DNA of 64,000 nt from Hyphomicrobium sp. CS1BSMeth3 (GCF_900117415.1 NZ_FPEI01000006.1:1240001-1304000), one strand, 5' to 3'. Shown: positions 33,969 through 43,232, counted from the first letter of the stretch. Notes: generated by a model not told the origin, from the sequence alone. A program made the numbers and translations.

Positions 33969-34673
33969 GTGTCCAACCAAATGCGTCTCACCACAGCCGA
34001 TCAGCGAACACTCCGCGAATGCAGACTGTTCGCTGCTCTCGATGAGAATGATTTTAATCTACTGGCGCAGCACCATCGTGTCATGGAGCTCGCCTTAGGC
34101 CAATCGCTCTTCCAACAAGGCATGCCGGCAGAGGCTTTTTTTGTCGTGCTCGAGGGTTGGGCCACCCTTTTCCGCGATCAGCCCAACGGAAATCGCATCG
34201 TGATCCATCTATTCGGCCCCGGCGAGTCGTTCGCGGAAGCGCTGATCTCAACCGACAACCTGTTCTATCCGGTAAGTGCCGAGGCCGCATCGCGATTGCG
34301 CGTCGCCCGTTTCGACCTCAAGATCTATCGAGACCTCGTTTCACAAAGTCCGCGTCTCGCTCTCGCGGTCATTTCGGCTGTCTTCAAACAGCTCCGCGGC
34401 CTTGTGGATCAAATCGAGCACCACAGTGGATGGCCGCCGCGCCGCCGCATCGCAGGGTTTCTTCTCAGAATGTGCCGAGCGGGCGAAGGTGAGAACCGCT
34501 TCGATCTGCCACTTGAGCAACAGCTCATCGCCGCACGTTTGTCCATGACACCCTGGACCTTCTCCCGCGAGCTCGGCCGCCTGAGCGAACTCGGCGTCGA
34601 CGCGAAGCGCGGGCAGATCGTGATCCACGATACAGCGCGCCTCGCGAGGTTCGTGTCCGGCGAGGGTGAGTGA
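33969..34673 (+). CDS. Crp/Fnr-family regulator (Dnr/NnrR-like)
   Basis: A 234-residue protein (or 230 from ATG 33981): cNMP-type beta roll with GQSLFQQGMPAEAFFVVLEG and VIHLFGPGESFAEA, and a winged helix LEQQLIAARLSMTPWTFSRE. No N-terminal Cys cluster for an iron-sulfur centre. The E-x-x-x-R recognition contact typical of Fnr/Crp is not obvious (TFSREL), consistent with the Dnr/NnrR heme-NO branch. It precedes the TonB receptor/ABC/NnrS operon, whose promoter carries a TTGCG-N4-CGCAA dyad, so it is the likely regulator of that operon. Confidence 0.85.
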   Translation: MSNQMRLTTADQRTLRECRLFAALDENDFNLLAQHHRVMELALGQSLFQQGMPAEAFFVVLEGWATLFRDQPNGNRIVIHLFGPGESFAEALISTDNLFYPVSAEAASRLRVARFDLKIYRDLVSQSPRLALAVISAVFKQLRGLVDQIEHHSGWPPRRRIAGFLLRMCRAGEGENRFDLPLEQQLIAARLSMTPWTFSRELGRLSELGVDAKRGQIVIHDTARLARFVSGEGE

Positions 34674-34734
34674 ACATGCCGCAGCCGAAACTGTGCCAGC
34701 AAGGGCACGCGGTGCAACGGCAGTGAGGGCCGAG

Positions 34735-34748
34735 TTGCGCTCGCGCAA
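34735..34748. promoter_or_regulatory. Crp/Fnr-type dyad TTGCGCTCGCGCAA
   Basis: TTGCG-N4-CGCAA has the half-site spacing of Fnr/FixK/Dnr boxes (TTGAT-N4-ATCAA). It lies 91 bases before the TonB receptor start and just upstream of a TATACT -10-like hexamer (34764-34769), so it overlaps the expected -35 position. Confidence 0.6.
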
Positions 34749-34839
34749 GTCGTTTCCCGAAACTATACTGTAGAAATCAACAATATTCGGTGAGGGGAGA
34801 ACACGGGGCGCGATGCGCGTCCCGCAGGGGAGCTTTGCT

Positions 34840-37212
34840 ATGGCTGGAGAAGGCAACGAAAGCGTACCACGCAAGTCGACCACTACAGCCTGGCGACGGG
34901 CGGCGTTGGCCACTGGCTTGAGTTTCTCAATGGCGGTCGGTCACACGCTTTCGGCATCGGCGCAGTCGGCCGCGCCCGGCGCGCCGGTTACCCTACCGCC
35001 GATCGTTGTTGAGACTCCCAAGGAGGTGGCGCGCCCAGCAAGGACCAAGGCCCGAACAAAGACGGCAGAGCGCATCACCACTCCGCAGTCGCCTACGCCA
35101 GTCGTCACACCGGCTCGCCCCGAGAGCGCAGAGGATATCGCGCGCGCCCGCGTGGATGCGCTGTCGGGCGGCACGGCAGTCATCGGCGCGCCGGAGCTGG
35201 TCGGAAGGGCGAACGTGACGATCGCCGACACATTGGCCATGGTGCCCGGCGTGATCGTGCAGAGCTTCTTCGGCGGCAACGATCAGCCGCGCATCCAGAT
35301 CCGCGGTTCGGGACTGCAACAGAACCCTGTCGAGCGCGGCATCCTCATTCTCCAGGATGGTCTGCCGATCAACCGCGCGGACGGCTCGTACGTCGTCGGC
35401 CTTGCTGATCCGCGCCAGGCCGAGTTCATCGAGATCTATCGCGGATACACAGCCAACCGCCTGGGCGCGACCGTGCTCGGCGGCGCGATCAATTTCGTCT
35501 CGCCGACCGGTGCGAGCGCGCCGGGTGTCGCCTTCGGCATCGAAGGCGGCAGCTTCGGCCAGATCACGGCAACCGGTCAGGCCGGTGCGCGGCAGGGTGA
35601 TCTGGACGGCCTTGTTCAATTCAGCACATCGCATCGCGATGGCTTCCGCGACTACAACGAATCCGAGCGCACCAACATCGGCCTCAACGCGGGTGCCCGC
35701 ATCAGCGACAACATCACCACGCGACTCTTCTTAGGCTATACCAAGCTCGGCTTCGATGTTGCGGGCCCGCTGACCAAGGAGGCCATGGAGCAGGATCCGC
35801 GGCAGGTGCATCGCGGTCCGGTGATCGTCGGTGGCGTCGCCATCAATCCCGGCCCGAACGTCGTGCGCGATCGGCCGCGCCGCGAGACCGAACAGTTCCG
35901 CATTGGCTCGCGCACGACGGCCACCTTCGGGGATCATCTGTTCGATGTCCTGATCGGCTACACCTACAACGACGATATGTTCCGCTTCCCGATCTCCGGT
36001 GGCATCCGTTCTACCGTCGGCGGCGATCTGACGGGCGTCGCGCGCTACGCCTACATGCCGGACAAGACGCGCGCGTTGCCACTGTTCGAGCTCACAGCGC
36101 AATACGCCTGGGGCACGGCTGATCGCACCTATCATCAGAACCTCTCCGGCACACAAGGCCCGCTGTTCGGCGAGAACGACCTCGAGTCCAGCACCTTGGC
36201 GCTCTACGCAGGGCTCAACGTACCGGTCGGCACGCGCGTCACCATCTCTCCGGCCATCTCATACGCCCATGCGCGGCGCATCAACGATGACGTCTATCAG
36301 GGCGCGACGCGACCGACGGCCGCCTACAATCCGGCGAACCCCACGGTGGCCCTGCCGGCTGGCGCTGTCGCCGCCACCGATACCAGCTATACGCGCAGAT
36401 ATTCGGGCTGGAGCCCCAGTCTCGGCCTGCTCTATGAGCTGAGCGCACACAACAATCTCTTTGTCGCGGCCAGCCGCAGCTTCGAGCCGCCAACGCATGA
36501 CGATCTGCTGGCCACCATTAACGGCACGCCCAACAGCTCACCGGGCCGGCCGCAGCCGCCGAACCCGGCGTTCCCGGCCCAAGCCTTCGCCACTCCCGAT
36601 CTCGACGCGCAGACGGCGACGACGGTCGAAGGCGGCTGGCGAGGCCGGAATAGCCGCTTCGCGTGGAATGCCGTCGCCTACTATTCGTGGATCGACAACG
36701 AGCTGCTGAACTTGCGCGATGAGTCTGGTGTCTCGCTCGGTTCCGTCAATGCAAAGAAGACGACGCATTTCGGCATCGAGCTCGGCGTGACGGCGAAAAT
36801 CACTGATCGGCTTAGCGGACGCCTCGCCTATACGTTCCAGGAATTCCGCTTCGACGATGATCCCGTGCACGGCGACAATCGTCTCGCCGGAGCCCCTCGC
36901 CACACGATCGTTGCAGCACTGGGATACGCATTCACGCCAGCGCTCTATGCGGAGGTCGAGGTGAACTGGCGCCCGGATAAAACTCCCGTCGACAACGCCA
37001 ACACCTTGTATGCCGACCCGTTTGCGATCCTCAACACGCGCGCATCCTACGCCGTATCCGAGACGCTCTCGATCTACGGCGAAGTGCGCAACATCTTCGA
37101 CAAGACCTACGCATCGTCGACCCTGATCGTCGACCAGGCACGGCCGGACCAAGCGGCTTTTCTGCCGGGTGATGGCCGCGCTTTTATCATCGGAGCCAGA
37201 ACGCGCTTCTGA
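34840..37212 (+). CDS. TonB-dependent outer-membrane receptor
   Basis: A 790-residue receptor: signal peptide to about residue 42 (cut near ASAQ), a TonB-box-like stretch VTLPPIVVETPKE, a Pro/Ala/Lys-rich linker, a plug domain (ADTLAMVPGVIVQSFFGGND, PRIQIRGSGLQQNP, RLGATVLGGAINFVSP) and a 22-strand beta-barrel ending FIIGARTRF with terminal Phe. GGGGAG is 7 bases before this ATG. No FhuA-type siderophore signature, so ligand is unknown. It is followed after 9 bases by an ABC importer and then NnrS, implying uptake of one ligand through both membranes. Confidence 0.92.
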   Translation: MAGEGNESVPRKSTTTAWRRAALATGLSFSMAVGHTLSASAQSAAPGAPVTLPPIVVETPKEVARPARTKARTKTAERITTPQSPTPVVTPARPESAEDIARARVDALSGGTAVIGAPELVGRANVTIADTLAMVPGVIVQSFFGGNDQPRIQIRGSGLQQNPVERGILILQDGLPINRADGSYVVGLADPRQAEFIEIYRGYTANRLGATVLGGAINFVSPTGASAPGVAFGIEGGSFGQITATGQAGARQGDLDGLVQFSTSHRDGFRDYNESERTNIGLNAGARISDNITTRLFLGYTKLGFDVAGPLTKEAMEQDPRQVHRGPVIVGGVAINPGPNVVRDRPRRETEQFRIGSRTTATFGDHLFDVLIGYTYNDDMFRFPISGGIRSTVGGDLTGVARYAYMPDKTRALPLFELTAQYAWGTADRTYHQNLSGTQGPLFGENDLESSTLALYAGLNVPVGTRVTISPAISYAHARRINDDVYQGATRPTAAYNPANPTVALPAGAVAATDTSYTRRYSGWSPSLGLLYELSAHNNLFVAASRSFEPPTHDDLLATINGTPNSSPGRPQPPNPAFPAQAFATPDLDAQTATTVEGGWRGRNSRFAWNAVAYYSWIDNELLNLRDESGVSLGSVNAKKTTHFGIELGVTAKITDRLSGRLAYTFQEFRFDDDPVHGDNRLAGAPRHTIVAALGYAFTPALYAEVEVNWRPDKTPVDNANTLYADPFAILNTRASYAVSETLSIYGEVRNIFDKTYASSTLIVDQARPDQAAFLPGDGRAFIIGARTRF

Positions 37213-37221
37213 TCCGGCGCC

Positions 37222-38262
37222 ATGCAGAAGAGTACGCGGATGAAGACGAGGAAGAAGAGGCCCAACCGGCGGCAGGTTTGCAGCTTGCTGGCAAGTGGGG
37301 TCGCAATGCCCTTCGTCGGGCTCGGCACTGCTTTCAGCGCCGGAGCGAAGGACGGAGAAGCGATACTGCCCGCGTTGACGCTCTGGGGGCCGCCGGCGGG
37401 TCCGTCGATCACGCTCGCGCACGCCATTTCGGCAGGCTACCTTCAGGGTATTGCAGAGAAGCTGGCCTTCAAGGCTTGGCGCAACCCCGACGAGATGCGC
37501 GCCGGCCTGACCTCGGGCACGATGCAGGTTGTCATCGTGCCAACGCAGGTTGCAGCCAACCTCTTCAATCGCGGGCTCGGCGTGCGGCTGGTCAACGTGA
37601 TGACCGACGGACTTCTCTACGTCATCGCGCGCGACGCGAGCCTGACGACCATAGCGGCGCTGCGCGGCAAGAAGGTCGCCGTCCCCTTCCGCAACGACAC
37701 TCCCGAGTTCATCTTCCGCCGCCTGCTGATGGCGAACACGATGAAAGCCGGCGCGGATCTTACCGTCGAAACAACCGGCACGCCGATTGAGGCGATGCAG
37801 CTTCTTCTCGCGGGCCGCATCGACGCCGCCGTCGTGCCCGAGCCCGCAGCAAGCGCCGCTATTGCCCGCGGTACGCTGACGCTGAATTTCGTGACGCGGG
37901 TCATGGACGTGCAAAAACTCTGGCGGGAGATCACCAAGTCAGATCACTCCCTGCCTCAGGCGGGGCTGGCCGTGACATCGGCCTTCGCCGACAAGCATCC
38001 GGACATCGTTCGGCGCCTGCAGGCCGGGCTCGTCAAGGCCACCGCATCGGTCCTCGAGTCGCCCACCTCCGCAGCCTACGGCGGTTCCTCGGCCCTGGAT
38101 CTGCCATGGCCGATCCTCCGTCTCTCCATCCCGTGGTCCAATCTCGTCTGCCACGCGGCGCGCGATGCGCGTCCTTCGCTCGAGGCGATGTACGCCGTCA
38201 TCGCCGAAGCGGACGCGTCCTTGCTCGGTGGCAAGCTGCCGGCTGCGGAGTTCTACATGTGA
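37222..38262 (+). CDS. ABC importer substrate-binding protein (NitT/TauT type)
   Basis: A 346-residue periplasmic protein. The N-terminus RKKRPNRRQVCSLLASGVAM resembles a twin-arginine or Sec signal with a charged start. The body has the SsuA/NMT1-like fold (ISAGYLQGIAEKLAFKAWRN, VIVPTQVAANLFNRGLGVRL, LAGRIDAAVVPEPAASAAI). Family members bind nitrate, taurine, sulfonates, thiamine precursors or metal chelates. Ends with ATGTGA, overlapping the permease GTG start. Confidence 0.9.
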   Translation: MQKSTRMKTRKKRPNRRQVCSLLASGVAMPFVGLGTAFSAGAKDGEAILPALTLWGPPAGPSITLAHAISAGYLQGIAEKLAFKAWRNPDEMRAGLTSGTMQVVIVPTQVAANLFNRGLGVRLVNVMTDGLLYVIARDASLTTIAALRGKKVAVPFRNDTPEFIFRRLLMANTMKAGADLTVETTGTPIEAMQLLLAGRIDAAVVPEPAASAAIARGTLTLNFVTRVMDVQKLWREITKSDHSLPQAGLAVTSAFADKHPDIVRRLQAGLVKATASVLESPTSAAYGGSSALDLPWPILRLSIPWSNLVCHAARDARPSLEAMYAVIAEADASLLGGKLPAAEFYM

Positions 38263-39080
38263 CACGTGCTGCTGCTATCGTATCGAAGCGCCTCGGCCGC
38301 ACCGGACGCTTCCTGTGGTCGTCGTGGAGTGGCCTCGCCGCGATATTTCTATTCTGCGTCATCTGGCAGATCGGCCACGAGGCCTATGGCGCTTTCATTC
38401 TTCCCTCGCCTATCGCCGCCATCGCGGCGGTCCTCCAGCTCGCGACACAAGAAGCGAACTGGCAGACGGCGCTGGTGACGTCCCGACGCGCGCTCGAAGG
38501 CTTTGCACTTGCCGCACTGGTCGGCATCTCGGCAGGAATCATCGCCGGATACTCGGCCGCGTCGATCCGCCTGGCCCGGCCATTGGTGACGCTCATTCTC
38601 GGTGTCCCACCGATTGCCTGGATCGTGCTCGCGATGATCTGGTTCGGCTCGACGGACGGTATGGTCGTGACCACGGTGGCAATCGCCGCCACGCCGGCCG
38701 CTTTCATCGGCGCTGCCGAGGGCATCATGACCCGTGACCGCGGCCTCGACGACATGGCGCGCGCGTTCGGGGCCGGACCATGGCGGCGCTTCTCGACGCT
38801 CGCCGTCCGGCATGTCGCCGCATACGTGTTTCCGGCCCTCGTGCTGACACTCGGGACAGCCTTCAAGGTCGCGGTCATGGCCGAGGTCCTGTCCAATTCC
38901 GGCGGCATCGGCGGCGGACTGGCCCGCGCTCGTTCCAATCTCGACGTATCCGAGGCCATGGCCTGGGTCCTGATCTCGGTCGTGGCACTGATCGCCGCCG
39001 AGTACGGGTTCGTGCGTCCGCTTCACAGCGAGCTCGAACGTTGGCGCGAGGCGGCGCGCCCCTGGGGTGTCCGCCGATGA
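38259..39080 (+). CDS. ABC importer permease (NitT/TauT type)
   Basis: A 273-residue permease starting at GTG 38259 inside the previous stop (ATGTGA). Six helices and the EAA loop AARAFGAGPWRRFSTLAVR-like DMARAFGAGPWRRFSTLAVR. The earlier in-frame ATG would lie deep inside the binding-protein gene and is not used. It pairs with the ATPase through an ATGA overlap. Confidence 0.92.
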   Translation: MTRAAAIVSKRLGRTGRFLWSSWSGLAAIFLFCVIWQIGHEAYGAFILPSPIAAIAAVLQLATQEANWQTALVTSRRALEGFALAALVGISAGIIAGYSAASIRLARPLVTLILGVPPIAWIVLAMIWFGSTDGMVVTTVAIAATPAAFIGAAEGIMTRDRGLDDMARAFGAGPWRRFSTLAVRHVAAYVFPALVLTLGTAFKVAVMAEVLSNSGGIGGGLARARSNLDVSEAMAWVLISVVALIAAEYGFVRPLHSELERWREAARPWGVRR

Positions 39081-39826
39081 GTGCTCTCCAGCTCTCCGGC
39101 ATCGGGCACGCGTACCTCGGGCGCACCGTTCTTGATCACATTGATCTCACCGTCGGGGCAGGAGAGATCGTCGCCCTCGTCGGACCGTCAGGTTGCGGCA
39201 AGAGCACGCTCGTCCACGTGGCCGCAGGGATCGTTCAGCCGCTGCGCGGCCGCGTTAGCGCAACATATGTGCGGCATGGCATGGTTTTTCAGGAGCCGCG
39301 TCTCATGCCGTGGGCGACGGCCCGCGACAACATCGCCTATCCGCTGCGACTCGCCGGCGTCTCGAGGAAGGAGCGGCGAGCGCGCGCCGAAGATGCGGCC
39401 GCGCGTTCGTCTCTCGATGTCGAAGACCTCGACAAGTTCCCGATCGAGCTGTCCGGCGGCATGCGCCAGCGGGTGGCCATTGCGCGCGCGCTCGCAAACC
39501 GGCCGGACTTCGTCTATTTCGACGAGCCATTTACCGCGCTCGATGTCGCCCTCAAGCGCCGTATGCAGGACCTGGTCATCAGCGCGGCCCGGGATGAACG
39601 CTTCGGCGCTCTATTTGTGACGCACGATCTGTTCGAAGCCGTACGCATTGCCCATCGGATCGCCGTCATGGAACGGCGCGGCCAGGGTATTGCCGGCGAA
39701 CGCGTGATCGATGGTGTGCCGGGCGCGCGGGAAGATCGGCAGATCTTCGAGATCGTGATGCGCTATCTCGGCGAGGACAGCCTCTTCCACCACGTCAATG
39801 ATATCGACGAGCGGCGGTTGCCATGA
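39077..39826 (+). CDS. ABC importer ATPase (NitT/TauT type)
   Basis: A 249-residue nucleotide-binding protein: Walker A GPSGCGKST, Q-loop VFQEPRLMPW, signature LSGGMRQRVAIARAL, Walker B FVYFDEPFTALD and switch His THDLFEA. It powers the permease upstream. Overlaps the previous stop (ATGA) and the next start (ATGA at 39823), so binding protein, permease, ATPase and NnrS form one coupled message. Confidence 0.95.
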   Translation: MSALQLSGIGHAYLGRTVLDHIDLTVGAGEIVALVGPSGCGKSTLVHVAAGIVQPLRGRVSATYVRHGMVFQEPRLMPWATARDNIAYPLRLAGVSRKERRARAEDAAARSSLDVEDLDKFPIELSGGMRQRVAIARALANRPDFVYFDEPFTALDVALKRRMQDLVISAARDERFGALFVTHDLFEAVRIAHRIAVMERRGQGIAGERVIDGVPGAREDRQIFEIVMRYLGEDSLFHHVNDIDERRLP

Positions 39827-41037
39827 GCACGCCACCTGCCATCCCGACCACGCAGGACGCCCCGCTGCTCACGGTCCTTACGGACGAGGGCCTGCGTCTT
39901 TTCTTTCCGCTGGCCGCGTTGTATGCGGCGCTGTGGCCATTCCTCTGGGTGTTCGCCCACAGCTTCGATCTGCCGCTTGCGCGCGATGTCCCGCCTACGC
40001 TGTGGCACCCGCATGAAATGTTGGTCGGTGCCTATGGCGCAGCGCTGATCGGCTTCATCACGACCGCAGTGCCCGAGTGGACGGATACCCGACGCCCACA
40101 AAAAAGCATCCTTCTCCCACTGGCCTGCCTATGGGGATTGGGGCGCTGCGTCGGAATTCTGGGCTTCGACGCAGTCGGCGCCTTGGGCGCGGCTGGCGAC
40201 ATCGGTTGGATCGCAGGTCTTCTTCTCTATGTCGCCCGCGTGAGTTGGCAACGGAGGTCCTGGGATCTGCTTGGGATGCTGCTTTGGCTTTCGGTCCTGC
40301 TCGCCGCTGAGGCGACCACGCGCGTCGGGTTCCTAACCGGCAACCTCGATCGTGCCACACACGGCATCGCTGCGACGAGCTTCGCCTTTCTGGGCTTCCT
40401 CAGTTTCGCACTCGCCCGCATCACGGTGCCGGTCACCAACCGCATCCTCGATCCGACCGAAGCGACGAGCCCATATCGCCCGCATCCGGGTCGTCAGAAT
40501 CTAGCAGCCGGACTCATACTGCTGGCGCTCGCCGGTGACATCGCGGGCTTGTCGGTGGAAGCGCGCGGCTACCTCGTGCTCGCGGCCGGCGCCGCATTCA
40601 TGGATCGGGCAGGAGAGGCATTCATCGGCCGGCAGTTCTTCAGGGCGGAGATCCTGTGCCTGTTCTTTGCTGCAGCTCTGGCAGGCGCGGGGCTGTTGAT
40701 GGTCGGGGCCGCTCGTCTCGGGGCTCCGCTCACGGAAACATCCGGTTGGCACATCGCCCTGATGGGTGGCCTCGGCATGAGCATCCTCGCCGTGCTGTCG
40801 ATTGCAGGGCTATTTCATACCGGTCGCGACTTTCCCTTCCTGTGGCCGGCGAAGGCAGCTTTTGTTCTCCTGATGGCCGCGACTGTGCTGCGCGTTTTGC
40901 CGGACTTTGGGCTGAATCTTCCTGGCGGCCTGCATACGCTCAGCACGCTGGCTTGGTCAGCGGCGTTTCTGGTCTGGCTTTACGGGTACTGGCCGATACT
41001 CTCCGACGCGCGTTCCATCGGTGGTCACGCCTGCTGA
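39823..41037 (+). CDS. nnrS: NnrS-family heme/copper membrane protein
   Basis: A 404-residue protein with about 12 helices and the NnrS motif WHPHEMLVGAYGAALIGFIT (His ligands near residues 62-64). NnrS is a heme- and copper-binding inner-membrane protein linked to nitric oxide stress; it lowers the damage of NO to iron pools. Its start overlaps the ABC ATPase stop, showing that here it belongs to a TonB/ABC uptake operon. This suggests the imported ligand and NnrS act together, perhaps as a metal or metal-chelate delivery and protection route. Confidence 0.92.
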   Translation: MSTPPAIPTTQDAPLLTVLTDEGLRLFFPLAALYAALWPFLWVFAHSFDLPLARDVPPTLWHPHEMLVGAYGAALIGFITTAVPEWTDTRRPQKSILLPLACLWGLGRCVGILGFDAVGALGAAGDIGWIAGLLLYVARVSWQRRSWDLLGMLLWLSVLLAAEATTRVGFLTGNLDRATHGIAATSFAFLGFLSFALARITVPVTNRILDPTEATSPYRPHPGRQNLAAGLILLALAGDIAGLSVEARGYLVLAAGAAFMDRAGEAFIGRQFFRAEILCLFFAAALAGAGLLMVGAARLGAPLTETSGWHIALMGGLGMSILAVLSIAGLFHTGRDFPFLWPAKAAFVLLMAATVLRVLPDFGLNLPGGLHTLSTLAWSAAFLVWLYGYWPILSDARSIGGHAC

Positions 41038-41185
41038 GGCCCTGATTTTCGGAGCCGGTGTCATCGGACTGATTGTCGCTCTTCAGCTCTGCGTTGCGGT
41101 GATCATGGATGAGCGTCATAGGCTGCGCCTCAACCGACTTGGAAGCATGGCCGGCGAGCCTCGCATTCGAAAAGACCACTCTTGA
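41021..41185 (+). CDS. candidate 54-residue single-span membrane protein
   Basis: A frame starting at GTG 41021, overlapping the end of nnrS by 17 bases, encodes MVTPAEALIFGAGVIGLIVA, then LQLCVAVIMDERHR and a basic tail ending RIRKDHS. One hydrophobic helix (about residues 7-29) is followed by a positively charged cytoplasmic end, the layout of small subunits of membrane complexes. It ends 2 bases before the convergent kinase stop. No ribosome site is seen, so expression would rely on coupling to nnrS translation. Too short for routine gene calls. Confidence 0.45.
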   Translation: MVTPAEALIFGAGVIGLIVALQLCVAVIMDERHRLRLNRLGSMAGEPRIRKDHS

Positions 41186-41187
41186 AC

Positions 41188-42534
41188 CTAGCGTTGCTCT
41201 GATGGAGACAGCAGCTTAACGATTGCCTCAAAGCCATCCCGACAACCGGAAGCTGGCGACCGCAGCTCGAATGAGCCGCCACTACGACGCAAGATCTGTT
41301 GCACGATCGACAGGCCGAGACCAAATCCAGGCGCCATCGAGCCGCTCCCTCGCTGAAACCGGTAACGGATATTGATCAGCTCATCTGCTGGAACTACGGG
41401 GCCGTCGTTGGCGATGTGGATCGTTGGGCCTTCTGCAATCCAAACACGTATTGTGGAACTCTCGTTGCTATAAGCAATCGCATTGTCGATCAGATTTTGC
41501 AGCACGATGGCAAGACCGTCCTGCTCGATGGCGACCGGCATGGTCATATGACCACCGTCGTCGAACTCGATGCGCTTTTTGGAGGGGAGGTAATAGTAGC
41601 CATCGATGACGAGCTCTGCCACGGATATGAGATCAGAGGGAGCTGCACCAACCGCCGGCCCTGCGTCCGCTCTACTCTTCTGCAGGAGCCGTTCGATGCG
41701 CCCGCTGAGATCCTGCATGGCCGAAAGCACCAGTTCCGCCCGGGCATGATGAGGGCTCGATGCGAGCGCACCAACGACCAGCTCGGCCTGGGCGCGGGCA
41801 GCCGCTACGGGATTGCGCAGCTCGTGCGCCCAGTTTGCCGAGAATGCGCGCTCCGCTTCAAGGGCGCGTTTCAATCGGCGCAGCAAGCGATTCGTGTCCA
41901 GCACAATGGGCTTCAGCTCTTCTGGCGCCTCCTGAACATTGAGAGGCGACAGGTCCTGACCACTGCGGCGGCCAATATTCTCGGCCAGAAACCGAATGGG
42001 TTGCGAGACACGCCGTACGGTTCGCCAAACGACAATAGCGCCAACAAGAATGAGTGCCAGAAGCGGCAGCAGAAAGCTCGCAAGGAGAGTGAGCAATGCT
42101 TCCCGACGCTCGTGAGGCTCCTCCGCGACCTGTATCGACTGGCCGTCGCCGAGCACATAGGTGTAGTACCGATTTGGTCCTACATTGGCGAAGCCATTCA
42201 TGAGCGGCGCGGGATAGGCGGTGGCTGGAGCATTCTTCGACCGCTCCCGCACCACGCCATCGGCTCCCCTAATCTGGTAAGAGATATACTCCGACCGTTC
42301 GCCGGATAGCGCCAGGCTCTCAAGCGTCAAAGATGTTCGCGCATCGATTGGAGAGTGGCCCAATGGAACGAGCGTAGCCAGAATCTTAGCGGTCCCCTCA
42401 AGCGCATTGTCGTAGACCTCGTTTGTCTCTTCGGTTACGACGAGCGTCGCGATCAATGTGGCACATATCCAAAGCGCCGACACAAGCATCAGCAAACTAC
42501 GCAGCAGCTCGCGGGTGATGCTCCAAGGCTGCAT
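41188..42534 (-). CDS. sensor histidine kinase (QseC/PmrB type)
   Basis: A 448-residue kinase: helix 1 (residues 12-33), periplasmic sensor (34-148), helix 2 (149-170), HAMP, HisKA with His237 in FSANWAHELRNPVAAARA, and HATPase with NLIDNAIAYS, HIANDGP and GFGLGLSIVQQIL. The sensor region is short and without a named fold. It overlaps the response regulator end by one base on the same strand. Confidence 0.92.
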   Translation of the reverse strand: MQPWSITRELLRSLLMLVSALWICATLIATLVVTEETNEVYDNALEGTAKILATLVPLGHSPIDARTSLTLESLALSGERSEYISYQIRGADGVVRERSKNAPATAYPAPLMNGFANVGPNRYYTYVLGDGQSIQVAEEPHERREALLTLLASFLLPLLALILVGAIVVWRTVRRVSQPIRFLAENIGRRSGQDLSPLNVQEAPEELKPIVLDTNRLLRRLKRALEAERAFSANWAHELRNPVAAARAQAELVVGALASSPHHARAELVLSAMQDLSGRIERLLQKSRADAGPAVGAAPSDLISVAELVIDGYYYLPSKKRIEFDDGGHMTMPVAIEQDGLAIVLQNLIDNAIAYSNESSTIRVWIAEGPTIHIANDGPVVPADELINIRYRFQRGSGSMAPGFGLGLSIVQQILRRSGGSFELRSPASGCRDGFEAIVKLLSPSEQR

Positions 42535-43193
42535 CAGCGATCTCGCAATCGGTATCCGAGGCCACGCACGGTTGTAATCGTGCCGCGACCCAACTTCCGG
42601 CGAAGTCGACTTACATAGACCTCTACAGTGTTGCTTTCGATTTCAGCACCATCTCGATAGAGAGCGTCCTCCAGTTGAGCCTTGCTAACAATAGATCCAG
42701 GCCTATCCGCAAGTCGTATCAGAAGCGCCCATTCCCTAGCCGTCATAGTCACGGTGACGCCGTCAAGCCAGAGCTGATGCCCGATTTTGTCGATCGTGAC
42801 GTTGGCAATCTTCACCGTTGGACTGGGATCACCGACGTGGCGCCTGTGAACAGCCTCGACGCGCGCTGCCAATTCGTCCAAGTGAAACGGCTTCACTATG
42901 TAGTCGTCCGCGCCGGCATTGAGGCCGGCAAGTCGGTCACTGAGCTGATCTGCCGCTGTGATGATAAGAACAGGGCGACGGTCGCCACTGCGCCGGAGCG
43001 CCGTCAAGATCGACATGCCGCTGCCGCCAGGCAAGTTGAGGTCCAACAAAACAAGCTCATGAGCGGTTGAACGCACAGCGTCTACGGCACTTGCAAAATC
43101 GCCGATCAAATCGACCGCATGAGCATCTTGGGACAGGCGCGTGCGGATGGCTTCGCCGAGCGCCATCTCATCTTCAATCAGCAATATTCGCAT
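42534..43193 (-). CDS. OmpR-family response regulator (QseB/PmrA type)
   Basis: A 219-residue regulator: receiver with acidic pocket IEDE (residues 6-9), phosphorylated Asp51 (LLDLNLPGGSG), Lys in YIVKPF, and a winged-helix domain (TVEVYVSRLRRKLGRGTITTVRGLGYRL). Paired with the kinase downstream. A TTTCAG direct repeat lies 40-56 bases upstream, and the same repeat lies before the methyltransferase at 43593, pointing to autoregulation and control of that gene. Confidence 0.92.
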   Translation of the reverse strand: MRILLIEDEMALGEAIRTRLSQDAHAVDLIGDFASAVDAVRSTAHELVLLDLNLPGGSGMSILTALRRSGDRRPVLIITAADQLSDRLAGLNAGADDYIVKPFHLDELAARVEAVHRRHVGDPSPTVKIANVTIDKIGHQLWLDGVTVTMTAREWALLIRLADRPGSIVSKAQLEDALYRDGAEIESNTVEVYVSRLRRKLGRGTITTVRGLGYRLRDR

Positions 43194-43232
43194 CGTTCCG
43201 GTTCACCCAGAGCGGCTGGGATGAGGACAGTC

